NCBI GenBank assembly: GCA_963790505.1
Contig: CAWBOT010000005.1
Span: 620,001-684,000, forward strand
Reading direction: 5' to 3'
DNA length: 64,000 nt
From: Acidisarcina sp963790505
Lineage (GTDB): Bacteria > Acidobacteriota > Terriglobia > Terriglobales > Acidobacteriaceae
The notes beneath the pieces are model-generated. The model did not search any database. It saw nothing but the letters and a program-made list of their open reading frames with translations, and was not told where the DNA came from. The translations under genes and the position numbers were made by a program. Of this stretch, positions 1 to 7,951 are shown piece after piece. The number at the start of each line of letters is the position of its first letter. Positions within the stretch are counted from its first letter, which is position 1.

Positions 1-180
1 GCCTCCGCAGAGGTCGATGAAGCGGTTTCCGTCGAGGTCTTCAAAGGTCGCGCCCTCGGCGGAGCGGATGAAGATGGGGGTGCCGGCGTAGACTCCGCGG
101 GGGATGGCGGCGGCGCGGCGGTCGAGCCAGGCTTTGGACTTGGGGCCGGGGAGTTCGGTGGTGATTTTGATGGCGGGCAT
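1..180 (-). CDS. gabT: Class III aminotransferase, 5' end only (4-aminobutyrate aminotransferase type)
   Basis: The ATG is at 180 and the gene runs off the left edge, so only the first 60 residues are visible. They start MPAIKITTELPGPKSKAWLD and continue through GVYAGTPIFI and GATFEDLDGNRFIDLCGG. This is the typical N-terminus of PLP-dependent class III aminotransferases of the GabT type, where a Gly-Ala-x-x-x-Asp-x-Asp-Gly stretch precedes the first core strand. The family moves the amino group of GABA or related omega-amines to 2-oxoglutarate. An AGGAAAG ribosome site lies about 6 bases upstream. Family assignment is firm; substrate cannot be settled because the catalytic part is outside the window. 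Confidence 0.85.
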   Translation of the reverse strand, partial: MPAIKITTELPGPKSKAWLDRRAAAIPRGVYAGTPIFIRSAEGATFEDLDGNRFIDLCGG

Positions 181-611
181 GGTAGCTTTCCTATGCTCGC
201 ATTGTAAATCTTCTGGGTGGACCCCCCTATCCGGTAAGTTACTTCTTTTCAGCGGCTTGACGCGTTTGACCGCAAAGTGTTCATTTTATTGCGGTTGGGG
301 TCAGGGTATTGATGTTATTGGGGATCGCGGTGGGGCGCTCGCGCGCCTGACTGCGATCTTTGATTTGCTAACCCATATTTCCAGTTTACCAATTTGAACC
401 CATTCACTACGCCAAGTTAGCCTAAGTTTCTTATCAATGGAATGAGGGAGTTACAAAGTATTTTCGGATGGGGGTATTGACAGATTTTGAGCGACTCTTA
501 TTTTCGTAGTTGGCGCGAGCTGCCGATGCGCTTTTTAATCTCGAAACTGACACCTGTGTGCCCGCGTTCTTCAGAGGCGCTCTCCCGGTAGACTAAGAGA
601 AGAGGGCTGGC
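181..611. other. Intergenic region between divergent gabT and ubiA-like gene
   Basis: About 430 bases with no convincing coding frame. It is visibly AT-richer than the flanking genes between roughly 230 and 520. It must hold the promoters of both divergent genes; one candidate for the rightward promoter is listed separately. No tRNA, repeat array or clear riboswitch fold was recognised. Confidence 0.6.
477..504 (+). promoter_or_regulatory. Candidate sigma-70-type promoter for the UbiA-like gene
   Basis: TTGACA at 477-482 is a perfect -35 hexamer. Sixteen bases later TATTTT at 499-504 matches 4 of 6 positions of the -10 consensus. It points to the gene starting at 612 and would leave a leader of about 100 bases. 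Sequence match only. Confidence 0.4.
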
Positions 612-1475
612 TTGGGTTTGCTGCGCAAAATTGGCACGACGCTCGAAATGATCAAGTGGGAGCACTCGATTTTTGTGCTCCCCTTTGCCATGATCGGCGC
701 GATGCTGGCAGCTGGCGGCCGGCCGCCAGCGAGCAAACTGCTCTGGATCATCGTGTGCATGGTGAGCGCGCGCTCGGCGGCGATGGCCTTCAATCGCTGG
801 GCCGATGCCGACATCGACGCGGCGAATCCTCGCACGGCAAGCCGCGCTATTCCCGCAGGATTGCTTAGCCGGGGTTTTGTGGGTGGGTTTACGGTCGCGA
901 TGGCGGCAATTTTCGTGCTGGCCGCCTCGCGGCTGAACCACGTCACGCTGCTGCTCTCTCCGGTTGCGCTGGCGATCGTGCTTACTTATTCGTATACGAA
1001 GCGGTTCACCCGCTGGTCGCATCTTTTTCTCGGGCTGGCGATGGGCACGGCTCCTTCGGCGGCGTGGGTTGCGGTGCGCGGCTCGTTCGATCTCCGGATT
1101 CTACTGCTGACTGCGGCGGTGCTTTTCTGGGGCGCAGGCTTTGACGTGCTCTACGCCTGCCAGGATGTTGAGCACGATCGCAGAGTGGGGCTGAACAGCA
1201 TTCCGGCGGCGATTGGCATTCCCGCCGCTTTTTGGGTTTCAAACGCCATGCATGCCGCGGCGCTGGTATTTCTGGCGGTGCTGGTGAAGGTGTTCGCGCT
1301 GGGGACGGCGGCGTGGGTGGGAATTGCAGTCGTGGGCGGTCTGCTGCTCTATGAACATCTGATCGTCTCGCCGCGTGATCTGCGCCGGCTGAATGCGGCG
1401 TTCTTCACGATGAACGGCGTGATCGCGATTCTGTTCTTCGCCTTTGTGGCGACCGATTTGCTTTGGCGGCGGTGA
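612..1475 (+). CDS. ubiA: UbiA-family prenyltransferase (4-hydroxybenzoate polyprenyltransferase type)
   Basis: A 287-residue integral membrane protein with about eight or nine hydrophobic segments. It has both Asp-rich motifs of the UbiA superfamily: NRWADADIDAANPRT in the first third (NxxxDxxxD, binds Mg-prenyl diphosphate) and YACQDVEHD in the second half. The family attaches a polyprenyl chain to an aromatic acid in quinone synthesis. Many menaquinone-only bacteria using the futalosine route have a UbiA-like enzyme (MqnP) in this position of the pathway, so menaquinone synthesis is as likely as ubiquinone; no neighbouring quinone gene settles it. The chosen start is TTG at 612, with an AGAAGAGG site just upstream; an ATG at 648 is an alternative but would clip the conserved N-terminus. 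Confidence 0.85.
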   Translation: MGLLRKIGTTLEMIKWEHSIFVLPFAMIGAMLAAGGRPPASKLLWIIVCMVSARSAAMAFNRWADADIDAANPRTASRAIPAGLLSRGFVGGFTVAMAAIFVLAASRLNHVTLLLSPVALAIVLTYSYTKRFTRWSHLFLGLAMGTAPSAAWVAVRGSFDLRILLLTAAVLFWGAGFDVLYACQDVEHDRRVGLNSIPAAIGIPAAFWVSNAMHAAALVFLAVLVKVFALGTAAWVGIAVVGGLLLYEHLIVSPRDLRRLNAAFFTMNGVIAILFFAFVATDLLWRR

Positions 1476-1479
1476 TCTC

Positions 1480-1977
1480 GTGGAGATTCGAGGGGCCGTT
1501 GAGTCGGACTTCGCAGCGATGTGGCCGATCTTTGAGGCCATTGTTGCCGATGGAACCACTTACGTCTTTGCCGCTGAGACCAGCTATGCGGAGGGGCGTG
1601 CCTTCTGGTTTAGTCCCGGGAGTCCTTCCTTCGTCGCGGAAGAGGAAGGAATGATTCTCGGCATGTACAAGTTCTCCGCTAACCATCGCGACCGCGGTTC
1701 TCATGTGGCGAATGCCGCTTTCATGGTCGATCCGAGCTACAGCGGTAAAGGCGTCGGGCGAGCGATGGGTCTGCATTGCCTGCGCGAGGCGAAGCGAGCC
1801 GGCTTTCGCGCCATGCAATTCAACATCGTGGTAAGTACAAATGAGGCTGCAGTTTCGCTTTGGAAGAGATTGGGTTTTTCAATTGTGGGAACACTACCGG
1901 AAGCGTTCCTGCATCGGGAACTGGGCTACGTCGATGCCTATGTGATGTATCGCTCGCTCGATGACATTGAGGGATAG
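1480..1977 (+). CDS. GNAT family N-acetyltransferase
   Basis: About 165 residues with one GNAT domain. The acetyl-CoA pyrophosphate-binding loop is seen in VDPSYSGKGVGRAM, a version of the R/Q-x-x-G-x-G/A motif A, followed by a helix and later AAVSLWKRLGF, the usual motif B segment. Such enzymes move an acetyl group from acetyl-CoA to an amine of a small molecule or protein; the substrate cannot be read. The start is taken as GTG at 1480, giving the typical VEIRGAVESDF N-terminus, 4 bases after the UbiA stop, so the two genes are probably co-transcribed. An upstream frame extension to 1444 would overlap the UbiA gene and adds no family-like sequence. Confidence 0.85.
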   Translation: MEIRGAVESDFAAMWPIFEAIVADGTTYVFAAETSYAEGRAFWFSPGSPSFVAEEEGMILGMYKFSANHRDRGSHVANAAFMVDPSYSGKGVGRAMGLHCLREAKRAGFRAMQFNIVVSTNEAAVSLWKRLGFSIVGTLPEAFLHRELGYVDAYVMYRSLDDIEG

Positions 1978-1989
1978 TCCGGCCTACGT

Positions 1990-3561
1990 TTAAAGCGCAA
2001 TCGCCTTTTCGCCCCAGACCTGGAATTCGCGGTGCTTGTGCTTTTCCGCGAGAGCGGGGAGTTCGCCGCTCGCGACTTTCCGCACATGCTCAAAGATCCT
2101 CGTGCCGCATTCCTCGATAGATTCAGTGCCGTTGATAACGCTTCCGGCGGAGAGGTCGATGTCGGAGCTCATGCGCTTGAAAGTCTTGTCATTCGAGGCC
2201 AACTTGATGACGGGAGCGATCGCGTTCCCGATGGTTGTCCCGTTGCCGGTGGTGAAAACGACGACCGTCGCTCCAGCTGCGACTAGTCCTGGCGTGGATT
2301 CCTGGTCGTAGCCGGGACCCTGCATCAGTTGCAAGCCGCGTCCTTTGGCCGGCTCGGCGTAGTCGGTGACGCCTTCGATGCGTGTCGTTCCACCCTTGGC
2401 GATGGCTCCGAGACTCTTAATCGCGATATTGAGCAGGCCGCCGGCGACGTTGCCGGGGCTGGGATTCTCGTTCAGGACTGCGCCAGCAGTTGCCGCGTAA
2501 TCCTTATACCAATCGACCATCTCGTAGACGGCGTGCGCTGTCGCGGCGTCTTTGGCGCGAGCAGCGAGCACGTGTTCGGCGCCGCAGAACTCCGGCACCT
2601 CGGTCATCAGAACGGTCCCATGAGAGCGGACGAGCAGGTCTGCGGCGTAGCCGAGACTGGGGTTTGCCGAGAGGCCGGAGAGGCCATCGGAGCTGCCGCA
2701 TTTGACTCCCAGGATGAGCTCGCTGATGGGGAAGGGCTCGCGCTGCGCCAGGTTGACGACTGGCAGCATCTCTTCGACTGCCTTGAGGCCGCGCTGGATG
2801 GTATCCGCTGTACCACCCGACTCCTGGATGCCGATGCGCACCAGCGGCTTTTGCAGAGCTCTGGTGCGCTCGATCAGGAATTTCTCCATGATGTGGAGGT
2901 TGGTCTTCTCGCAGCCGAGGTCGAGCATGACCACGCCACCGACGTTGGGATGGGCGGCGTAGTTGGCGAGGGTGCGCATCAGCACGGTGAGGTTTTCGCC
3001 GGACTGGCAGCCGCAGCCTTTGTTATGCGGGATGGCGGTCACGCCGTCGACGTTCGGGTATTTGGCTGCGCCGAAATGTTGGAACTCGGCCAGCATAGAG
3101 ATCTGCAGCGCCTCGTGGCTGGCGCACATGCTGGTGGGCGCGATGAGAACAAAATTGCGGGTGCCGACACGGCCGTCGGCCCGGCGATAGCCGAGGAAGC
3201 TTGTCAACGCAGCGGCAGGTAAGTAATCGGGCGGGGGGACGGACTGGCGCTCGTCAACGTCGCGAACGACGGGGACTTCGCTGCTCATGTTTGCCGGAGT
3301 CACTGCCTCGCCCAATGCGATGCCGCAGGAGGTCCCGATCGGCTGTGCGTACTGCCGGACAAATTCCCCTGCTGGAATCACGGCGGTTGCGAAGCGATGG
3401 CCGGGAGTTACTTCACCCTGGACGAGGACCACGCGACCGTCGGCAAGCTGAACCTGCTGGCCGTCGCTGATCGGCTGCTTCGCAACGGCAACATTGTCGC
3501 GGGGATTGACGATAATGGCGAGATCGCCAAGCGGCGCAATAGGCAAATCGAGTGTCGGCAT
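1990..3561 (-). CDS. UxaA/GarD-family sugar-acid dehydratase (altronate dehydratase-like)
   Basis: A full-length 523-residue member of the altronate/galactarate dehydratase family. The N-terminal ~90 residues form the SAF domain, followed after a short linker by the catalytic part beginning FLGYRRADGRVGTRNF. Conserved segments include PHNKGCGCQSGEN and LGCEKTNL, rich in Cys, His and Glu as expected of this metal-dependent dehydratase family. Known members remove water from altronate or galactarate to give 2-keto-3-deoxy acids. It diverges from an SDR gene 130 bases away, which together suggest uptake and oxidation or dehydration of a sugar acid. Whether the substrate is altronate, galactarate or a deoxy-sugar acid cannot be decided. 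It ends 12 bases from the convergent GNAT gene. Confidence 0.85.
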   Translation of the reverse strand: MPTLDLPIAPLGDLAIIVNPRDNVAVAKQPISDGQQVQLADGRVVLVQGEVTPGHRFATAVIPAGEFVRQYAQPIGTSCGIALGEAVTPANMSSEVPVVRDVDERQSVPPPDYLPAAALTSFLGYRRADGRVGTRNFVLIAPTSMCASHEALQISMLAEFQHFGAAKYPNVDGVTAIPHNKGCGCQSGENLTVLMRTLANYAAHPNVGGVVMLDLGCEKTNLHIMEKFLIERTRALQKPLVRIGIQESGGTADTIQRGLKAVEEMLPVVNLAQREPFPISELILGVKCGSSDGLSGLSANPSLGYAADLLVRSHGTVLMTEVPEFCGAEHVLAARAKDAATAHAVYEMVDWYKDYAATAGAVLNENPSPGNVAGGLLNIAIKSLGAIAKGGTTRIEGVTDYAEPAKGRGLQLMQGPGYDQESTPGLVAAGATVVVFTTGNGTTIGNAIAPVIKLASNDKTFKRMSSDIDLSAGSVINGTESIEECGTRIFEHVRKVASGELPALAEKHKHREFQVWGEKAIAL

Positions 3562-3691
3562 GAAGGCCCCAAGTTAGATTGGAGGACGGACACGGCAGAA
3601 GTACCGGCCTTTACTCCCAGCTCGTATGATATTCCTGCACGGCCTGACATTTATGCTCGCCGATTTGGCGATGCCCTGAGAAAGAGGAGAA

Positions 3692-4474
3692 ATGGGATTC
3701 GAGAAAACGGGATTGAGCCTGGAAGGGAAGAGCGCCGTCATCGTGGGGGGCACCTCGGGGATCGGCAAGGCGCTCTCGCTTGGACTGGCCAACGCCGGGG
3801 CAGATGTAGCGGCAAGTTCACGGCGACAGGAGCAGGTCGATGAGACGGCGGCGCAGATTGAAGCGATCGGGAAGCGGAGCCTGCGCGTGACATCGGATGT
3901 GGCCGACCGCGCTTCGCTGGAAGGCCTGCTCGCGGCCTCGATCAAGGCCTTTGGGAAAGTCGACATATTGATCAATTGTGCCGGCATGATCAAGCGCGCT
4001 CCCACCATCGATTTCCCCGAGGATGTGTGGGACGCAATCATGGAGACCAACCTGACCGGCACTCTCCGGGGGTGCCAGGTGTTTGGCAGGCACATGCTGG
4101 AGCGCGGCTACGGACGCATCATCAACATAGCCTCGCTGAATAGCTTTGTCGCGCTCAACGAAGTAGCCGCTTATGCCGCAAGCAAGGCTGCCGTGGCATC
4201 ACTGACAAAGTCTCTTGCGGTGGAATGGTCGAAGCATGGGGTAAATGTGAATGCCATTGCTCCGGGGGTCTTCCGAACGCCACTTAACTCTGGTCTGCTC
4301 GACGGAACCGAGCGCGGCAAGGAACTGAAGCTGAGGACGCCGATCGGCCGCTTCGGCGCGGTCGAAGAGGTGGCCGGAGCCGCCATTTTTTTGGCTTCCG
4401 ATGCCGCTTCTTACACTAACGGCGAAGTGTTGGTCGTGGATGGCGGGTTCCTTGCCAGCGGCGTGAATCAATAG
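3692..4474 (+). CDS. SDR family oxidoreductase (gluconate 5-dehydrogenase / KduD-like)
   Basis: A 260-residue classical short-chain dehydrogenase. GGTSGIG at residues 19-25 is the cofactor loop, NCAG at 95-98 replaces the usual NNAG, and the catalytic Ser148, Tyr161 (YAASK) and Lys165 are all present. The Arg-Arg pair after the second strand (SSRRQ) favours NADP(H). Overall it resembles gluconate 5-dehydrogenase and 2-deoxy-D-gluconate 3-dehydrogenase, and its divergent partner is a sugar-acid dehydratase, so a role in hexonate or hexuronate breakdown is the best inference. The ATG at 3692 is preceded by AGAGGAG at good spacing. Confidence 0.85.
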   Translation: MGFEKTGLSLEGKSAVIVGGTSGIGKALSLGLANAGADVAASSRRQEQVDETAAQIEAIGKRSLRVTSDVADRASLEGLLAASIKAFGKVDILINCAGMIKRAPTIDFPEDVWDAIMETNLTGTLRGCQVFGRHMLERGYGRIINIASLNSFVALNEVAAYAASKAAVASLTKSLAVEWSKHGVNVNAIAPGVFRTPLNSGLLDGTERGKELKLRTPIGRFGAVEEVAGAAIFLASDAASYTNGEVLVVDGGFLASGVNQ

Positions 4475-4525
4475 CGTCGTCAATGTATGATGAGTGCCGC
4501 ATTCCGAAAGAAAGTAAGGTAAGCC

Positions 4526-6070
4526 ATGTCCGATGTCTCCGTGCAGTCAATCCGCCGCGGTCTCGTGTGCGCGGCGATTTCATCCGCTTTTCTGATGCTC
4601 GCTTCCTGCAGTAAGCCGGCTACTCCTCCAGCGGCTGAGGCAGCAAAAGAGAAGGCCGCAGCCCCTGCAGCCGCGGCGGTCGACGAAGGCCCCGAGACGC
4701 CGACCGGGGTATCGTTGCCGCTTAGCTTCGGACGCCGTACTGGCGACCTCGACGATATGGCGAAGCATCGCAATATTCGCGCGCTGGTAATCCTCAACCC
4801 GGTCGGCTTTTTCTATGACAAGGGGCATCCGCGGGGGGCGATGTACGAGGCGCTGGAAGAGTTCCAGAAGTTCGTTAACCAGAAGCTGAAGACGGGCACG
4901 CTGAAGGTCACGGTGACTTTCATCCCGGTGCGGCCCGATCAGATTGAAGCGGCGCTGAACGCAGGTGTGGGCGACCTGGTCGCCTATGGGCTGATTGTGA
5001 CACCGGAGCGGGAAAAGCGGGTGGCGTTCTCGACGCCGATCATGAGCAATGTTTCTCAAATCGTGGTCACCGGGCCGAACTCCGGCGCGGTCGCGACACT
5101 TGCGGACCTGGGCGGCAAAGAGGTGTATGCGAACCCGCTCGGCACCGCTTACGACAACCTGTTGAAGGCCAACGAGGAGCTCAAGAAGGAAGGGAAGACG
5201 CCGATGGTCGTCCAGGCGGCGGACAAGAACCTGACTGATGACGATCTAGTGCAGATGGTGAATGCAGGGTTGATTCCCGCAACTGTGACCACAAATACAC
5301 GGGCCACTCTTTGGGCCAAGGTGCTCGACCACATTCAGCCTCACCCGGATATTGTGATTGCCAGCGGCGCTCAAATGGCCTGGGCGATGCGGAAAAACAA
5401 TCCGCAGTTTAAGCAGCTGGTCGACGAGTTTATCTCCTCCCACGCCGTCGGAACATCTTTCGGCAATACAGTGCTGCAGCGTTACCTGAAGAATGCAAAG
5501 TGGGTCACGGATTCAACTTCGGGTGAGGAGATGAAGAAGTTCCAGGCGAACATTGCGCTCTTCCAGAAATATGCCGGAGAGTATGACTTCGATTACCTGA
5601 TGATTGCCGCACAGGGGTATCAGGAATCGCTGCTCGATCAGAGCCGGAAAAATCCCAGCGGCGCAGTAGGAATCATGCAGGTGATCCCCAAGTACGCGGC
5701 CGCCCCTCCCATCAGCGTTCCCAACGTCAGCACCGCCGACGGGAACATCCACGCCGGAGTAAAGATGCTCCGCAATATCGAAGACAAGTATTTCAACGAC
5801 CCCAAGATCGATCGATTGAATAAGACGCTGTTTATCTTTGCCGGGTATAACGCGGGGCCGAATCGGATTGCGAGGTTGCGCAAGGAGGCGGCCGATGAAG
5901 GCCTCGACCCCAATGTATGGTTCAACAATGTCGAAATGGTTGCGGCCAAGGACATTGGCCAAGAGACGGTCACTTACGTAGCAAATATCTACAAATATTA
6001 TGTCGCCTACAAGCTGGCGGCGGCGGATGCGGCGACGCGGCAAAAGGCCACCGGGCTGCCACCTAAATAG
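4526..6070 (+). CDS. mltF: MltF-like membrane-bound lytic transglycosylase (lipoprotein)
   Basis: A 514-residue protein with a lipoprotein signal ending LMLASC (lipid-anchored Cys28), then an Ala/Pro-rich linker. Residues ~65-315 match a family 3 solute-binding fold, and ~345-500 an SLT domain. The catalytic Glu367 lies in GYQESLLDQ, followed by PSGAVGIMQV and later FAGYNAGPNRI, all hallmark SLT motifs. This two-domain plan is that of MltF, which cleaves peptidoglycan glycan strands to 1,6-anhydromuropeptides; the binding domain modulates activity. It would sit on the periplasmic face of the outer membrane. It stands alone and ends in a strong hairpin terminator. Confidence 0.88.
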   Translation: MSDVSVQSIRRGLVCAAISSAFLMLASCSKPATPPAAEAAKEKAAAPAAAAVDEGPETPTGVSLPLSFGRRTGDLDDMAKHRNIRALVILNPVGFFYDKGHPRGAMYEALEEFQKFVNQKLKTGTLKVTVTFIPVRPDQIEAALNAGVGDLVAYGLIVTPEREKRVAFSTPIMSNVSQIVVTGPNSGAVATLADLGGKEVYANPLGTAYDNLLKANEELKKEGKTPMVVQAADKNLTDDDLVQMVNAGLIPATVTTNTRATLWAKVLDHIQPHPDIVIASGAQMAWAMRKNNPQFKQLVDEFISSHAVGTSFGNTVLQRYLKNAKWVTDSTSGEEMKKFQANIALFQKYAGEYDFDYLMIAAQGYQESLLDQSRKNPSGAVGIMQVIPKYAAAPPISVPNVSTADGNIHAGVKMLRNIEDKYFNDPKIDRLNKTLFIFAGYNAGPNRIARLRKEAADEGLDPNVWFNNVEMVAAKDIGQETVTYVANIYKYYVAYKLAAADAATRQKATGLPPK

Positions 6071-6112
6071 CCTGGCTCGATTTTCGAGATTTCGGAAGAC
6101 CTAGCCCACGCA

Positions 6113-6141
6113 AAAACCCCCTGCCAAGGGCAAGGGGTTTT
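6113..6141. terminator. Bidirectional intrinsic terminator
   Basis: A 13-pair stem with one mismatch (6113-6125 against 6129-6141) and an AAG loop. It begins with an A run and ends with a T run, so it can work in both directions. It lies between the convergent mltF-like and csbD-like genes. Confidence 0.85.
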
Positions 6142-6166
6142 CCGTGCTGCAAGGGAGACGGTCGAG

Positions 6167-6454
6167 CTATTTGTGGCGATCAATCACTGCATTGGCATTG
6201 TGCCGCGCGGCGTCGGTATGCTCGACCACATTCGCGCGTGCGTTGTTGGCGCGCTCTTCCGCAGCCAGACGGCTCTCCTCAGCGTTATGCCGAACCGCAT
6301 CCTTTGCATTGCCCCAGACTTCCTTCGCGGAGCCCTTCACCTGGTCCACAACGCCATCGTTCGCGAGGCGCTGATTGCCAATGGCCTCGCCGACTCCCTG
6401 CTTTACTTTGCCCGCTACCTGTTCGAATTTTCCACTTACCTGATCCGTATTCAT
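6167..6454 (-). CDS. CsbD family stress protein
   Basis: A 95-residue, highly charged, helix-rich protein. Residues 1-60 are a standard CsbD domain (GKFEQVAGKVKQGVGEAIGN, then VDQVKGSAKEVWGNAKDAV). The tail is an Ala/Asn/Glu-rich amphipathic stretch (EERANNARANVVEH) with LEA-like character. CsbD proteins are induced by general stress in many bacteria; the molecular role is unknown. It is followed upstream on the same strand, 81 bases away, by a tiny lmo0937-type membrane gene, another stress-associated family, so the two may share control. Confidence 0.85.
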   Translation of the reverse strand: MNTDQVSGKFEQVAGKVKQGVGEAIGNQRLANDGVVDQVKGSAKEVWGNAKDAVRHNAEESRLAAEERANNARANVVEHTDAARHNANAVIDRHK

Positions 6455-6535
6455 AAGGAAATCCCTTCTACGACGAATGTTGTACTACTGGGCGCTCGCT
6501 CCTAATAACTGAAAGAGAGCACCCGTTGGTTGGCG

Positions 6536-6688
6536 TTAGACTACTGTTCGCCTGCCGCCGATTAACTGGATCAGCAAGACCACGAGGGCCAGCACCAACA
6601 ATATGTGGATATAGGCTCCGACCGCATGGAAGCTCACCAACCCGACCAGCCACAGAACCAGCAAAACTACGAAAATCGTCCAAAGCAT
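6536..6688 (-). CDS. lmo0937-type small membrane protein (50 aa)
   Basis: Start ATG at 6688, stop TAA at 6536-6538. The protein begins MLWTIFVVLLVLWLVGLV, has two hydrophobic segments joined by a short loop with His and Tyr, and ends QLIGGRRTVV. This layout (M-L-W-T-I start, two membrane helices, a Gly-Gly-Arg-Arg end) is that of the lmo0937 family of very small membrane proteins, whose function is unknown and which often sit next to stress genes. GGGAGAA lies 4 bases upstream of the ATG. The gene is easily missed because of its size. Confidence 0.85.
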   Translation of the reverse strand: MLWTIFVVLLVLWLVGLVSFHAVGAYIHILLVLALVVLLIQLIGGRRTVV

Positions 6689-6794
6689 TTCGTTCTCCCT
6701 TGCATCCGTCAGATCGTTACACTTCTAATAGGTTGCGCAGGTGGCGATGAAGGTTGCCGTTCTCAACCAAGAAAATCGGAGTTCGGTACTGCCG

Positions 6795-7655
6795 ATGCGC
6801 ATTGCCATCCAGGGCGAGTTAGGTTCCTTCAGTCATGAAGCCGCACTGCGCATGGCGCAGGCGTTGGACGCCGAGACTGCTGACGCTACCAGAGTGATTC
6901 CGTGTGCGATCTCGGCGGATGTATTCCGGGCGCTCGCCGAGGGCGGGGTCGATGCCGCGGTGATTCCGATCGAGAACTCACTCGCGGGCCCAGTGGCGGA
7001 GCACTATGATCTCCTGCTCGATCAGGATGTGTCCATCGAACGTGAGACGTTGCTGCGCATCCGGCATAATTTGATCGCGGTACCGGGATCGGACCTGGAC
7101 GGGATCGAACGGGTGTTCTCCCACCCGGTCGCACTGGCGCAATGCCGGCGGTTTTTGGACGGTCATTCAGCGATTCGGGCGGTGCCGTTCTACGATACCG
7201 CGGGCAGCGTGAGGCAGGTGATCGAGTCGGGGGAGCGCGGCGCCGCCGCGATTGCCAGCAGCCGGGCGGCGGAGCAATATGGCGGAGAGATACTGGCTGC
7301 CGGCATTGAAGACAACCCGGCTAATTTCACGCGCTTTTTTCTGGTGCGGAGCAGGCGGCACGTCCGGCCCGACCCCGCGGCAGACAAGGTCTCGATTGCG
7401 TTTACGGTTGAGAACCGTCCTGGCACACTCGTGGAAGCGCTCGAGGTCTTTGCAGGCCAAGGGACGAATCTGACTAAGATTGAGTCCCGGCCCGTTCAAG
7501 GTAAACCGTGGCAGTACATCTTCTTCGTCGACTATCAGCTGTCCAGGCTGTCTACCGCCGATACTATTGCCAGATTGCTGGGTTCATCGTGTTCGATGGT
7601 CAAGGAACTCGGCCGATACCGCTCGGCCCCCGTTGAAGCTGATTTGACGGGGTAG
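6795..7655 (+). CDS. pheA: Prephenate dehydratase
   Basis: A stand-alone prephenate dehydratase, 286 residues from the preferred start. It converts prephenate to phenylpyruvate in phenylalanine synthesis. The catalytic domain starts MRIAIQGELGSFSHEAA and holds the active-site YDTAGSV segment (Thr135). An ACT domain (KVSIAFTVENRPGTLVEAL, then IESRP) follows and should bind phenylalanine for feedback inhibition. No chorismate mutase domain is fused. A frame-open extension begins with GTG at 6741 (18 extra residues), but family members begin at MRIAIQG, so 6795 is preferred; neither has a perfect ribosome site. It diverges from the two small stress genes. Confidence 0.9.
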   Translation: MRIAIQGELGSFSHEAALRMAQALDAETADATRVIPCAISADVFRALAEGGVDAAVIPIENSLAGPVAEHYDLLLDQDVSIERETLLRIRHNLIAVPGSDLDGIERVFSHPVALAQCRRFLDGHSAIRAVPFYDTAGSVRQVIESGERGAAAIASSRAAEQYGGEILAAGIEDNPANFTRFFLVRSRRHVRPDPAADKVSIAFTVENRPGTLVEALEVFAGQGTNLTKIESRPVQGKPWQYIFFVDYQLSRLSTADTIARLLGSSCSMVKELGRYRSAPVEADLTG

Positions 7656-7951
7656 GGGTAATTCCCGAGGCCGCGCGAGCTTGCCTCGGCAGGAGAAACC
7701 CTTTTGGCGGCAACGATCAATTCCGCAGGGTGGCCGCCGATAAGCTTTTCGCTGGAACTTGTCGTGCGAGCACCCCGTATCGGCATCCTAGGGTTGACAA
7801 CGCCATGACGGGAAGCCTGGTCGAGGCGTAAGTGTTGAATTGAAAGGCCGAGGGCCCGGTTCGGGGAGGCATGGCGGGGGGCTATTGAAGAGCTTGCGAC
7901 TTTCCAGGATGTGCGGCGTCTAATATCTGATAACTTGATAGAAGGATACTC
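7656..7951. other. Intergenic region upstream of lon
   Basis: About 296 bases with no credible gene. It contains TTGACA at 7794-7799 without a good -10 at normal spacing, and TAATAT at 7921-7926 without a good -35. Either could be part of the lon promoter, but neither pair is convincing. No CIRCE-type inverted repeat was seen. Confidence 0.5.

Noticed and set aside
2329..3222. 297-codon rightward frame inside the UxaA-like gene
   Set aside because: Antisense to a full-length conserved enzyme; translation has no recognisable domain.
7794..7799. TTGACA upstream of lon as its promoter
   Set aside because: No acceptable -10 lies 16-18 bases downstream, and it is 150 bases from the gene.
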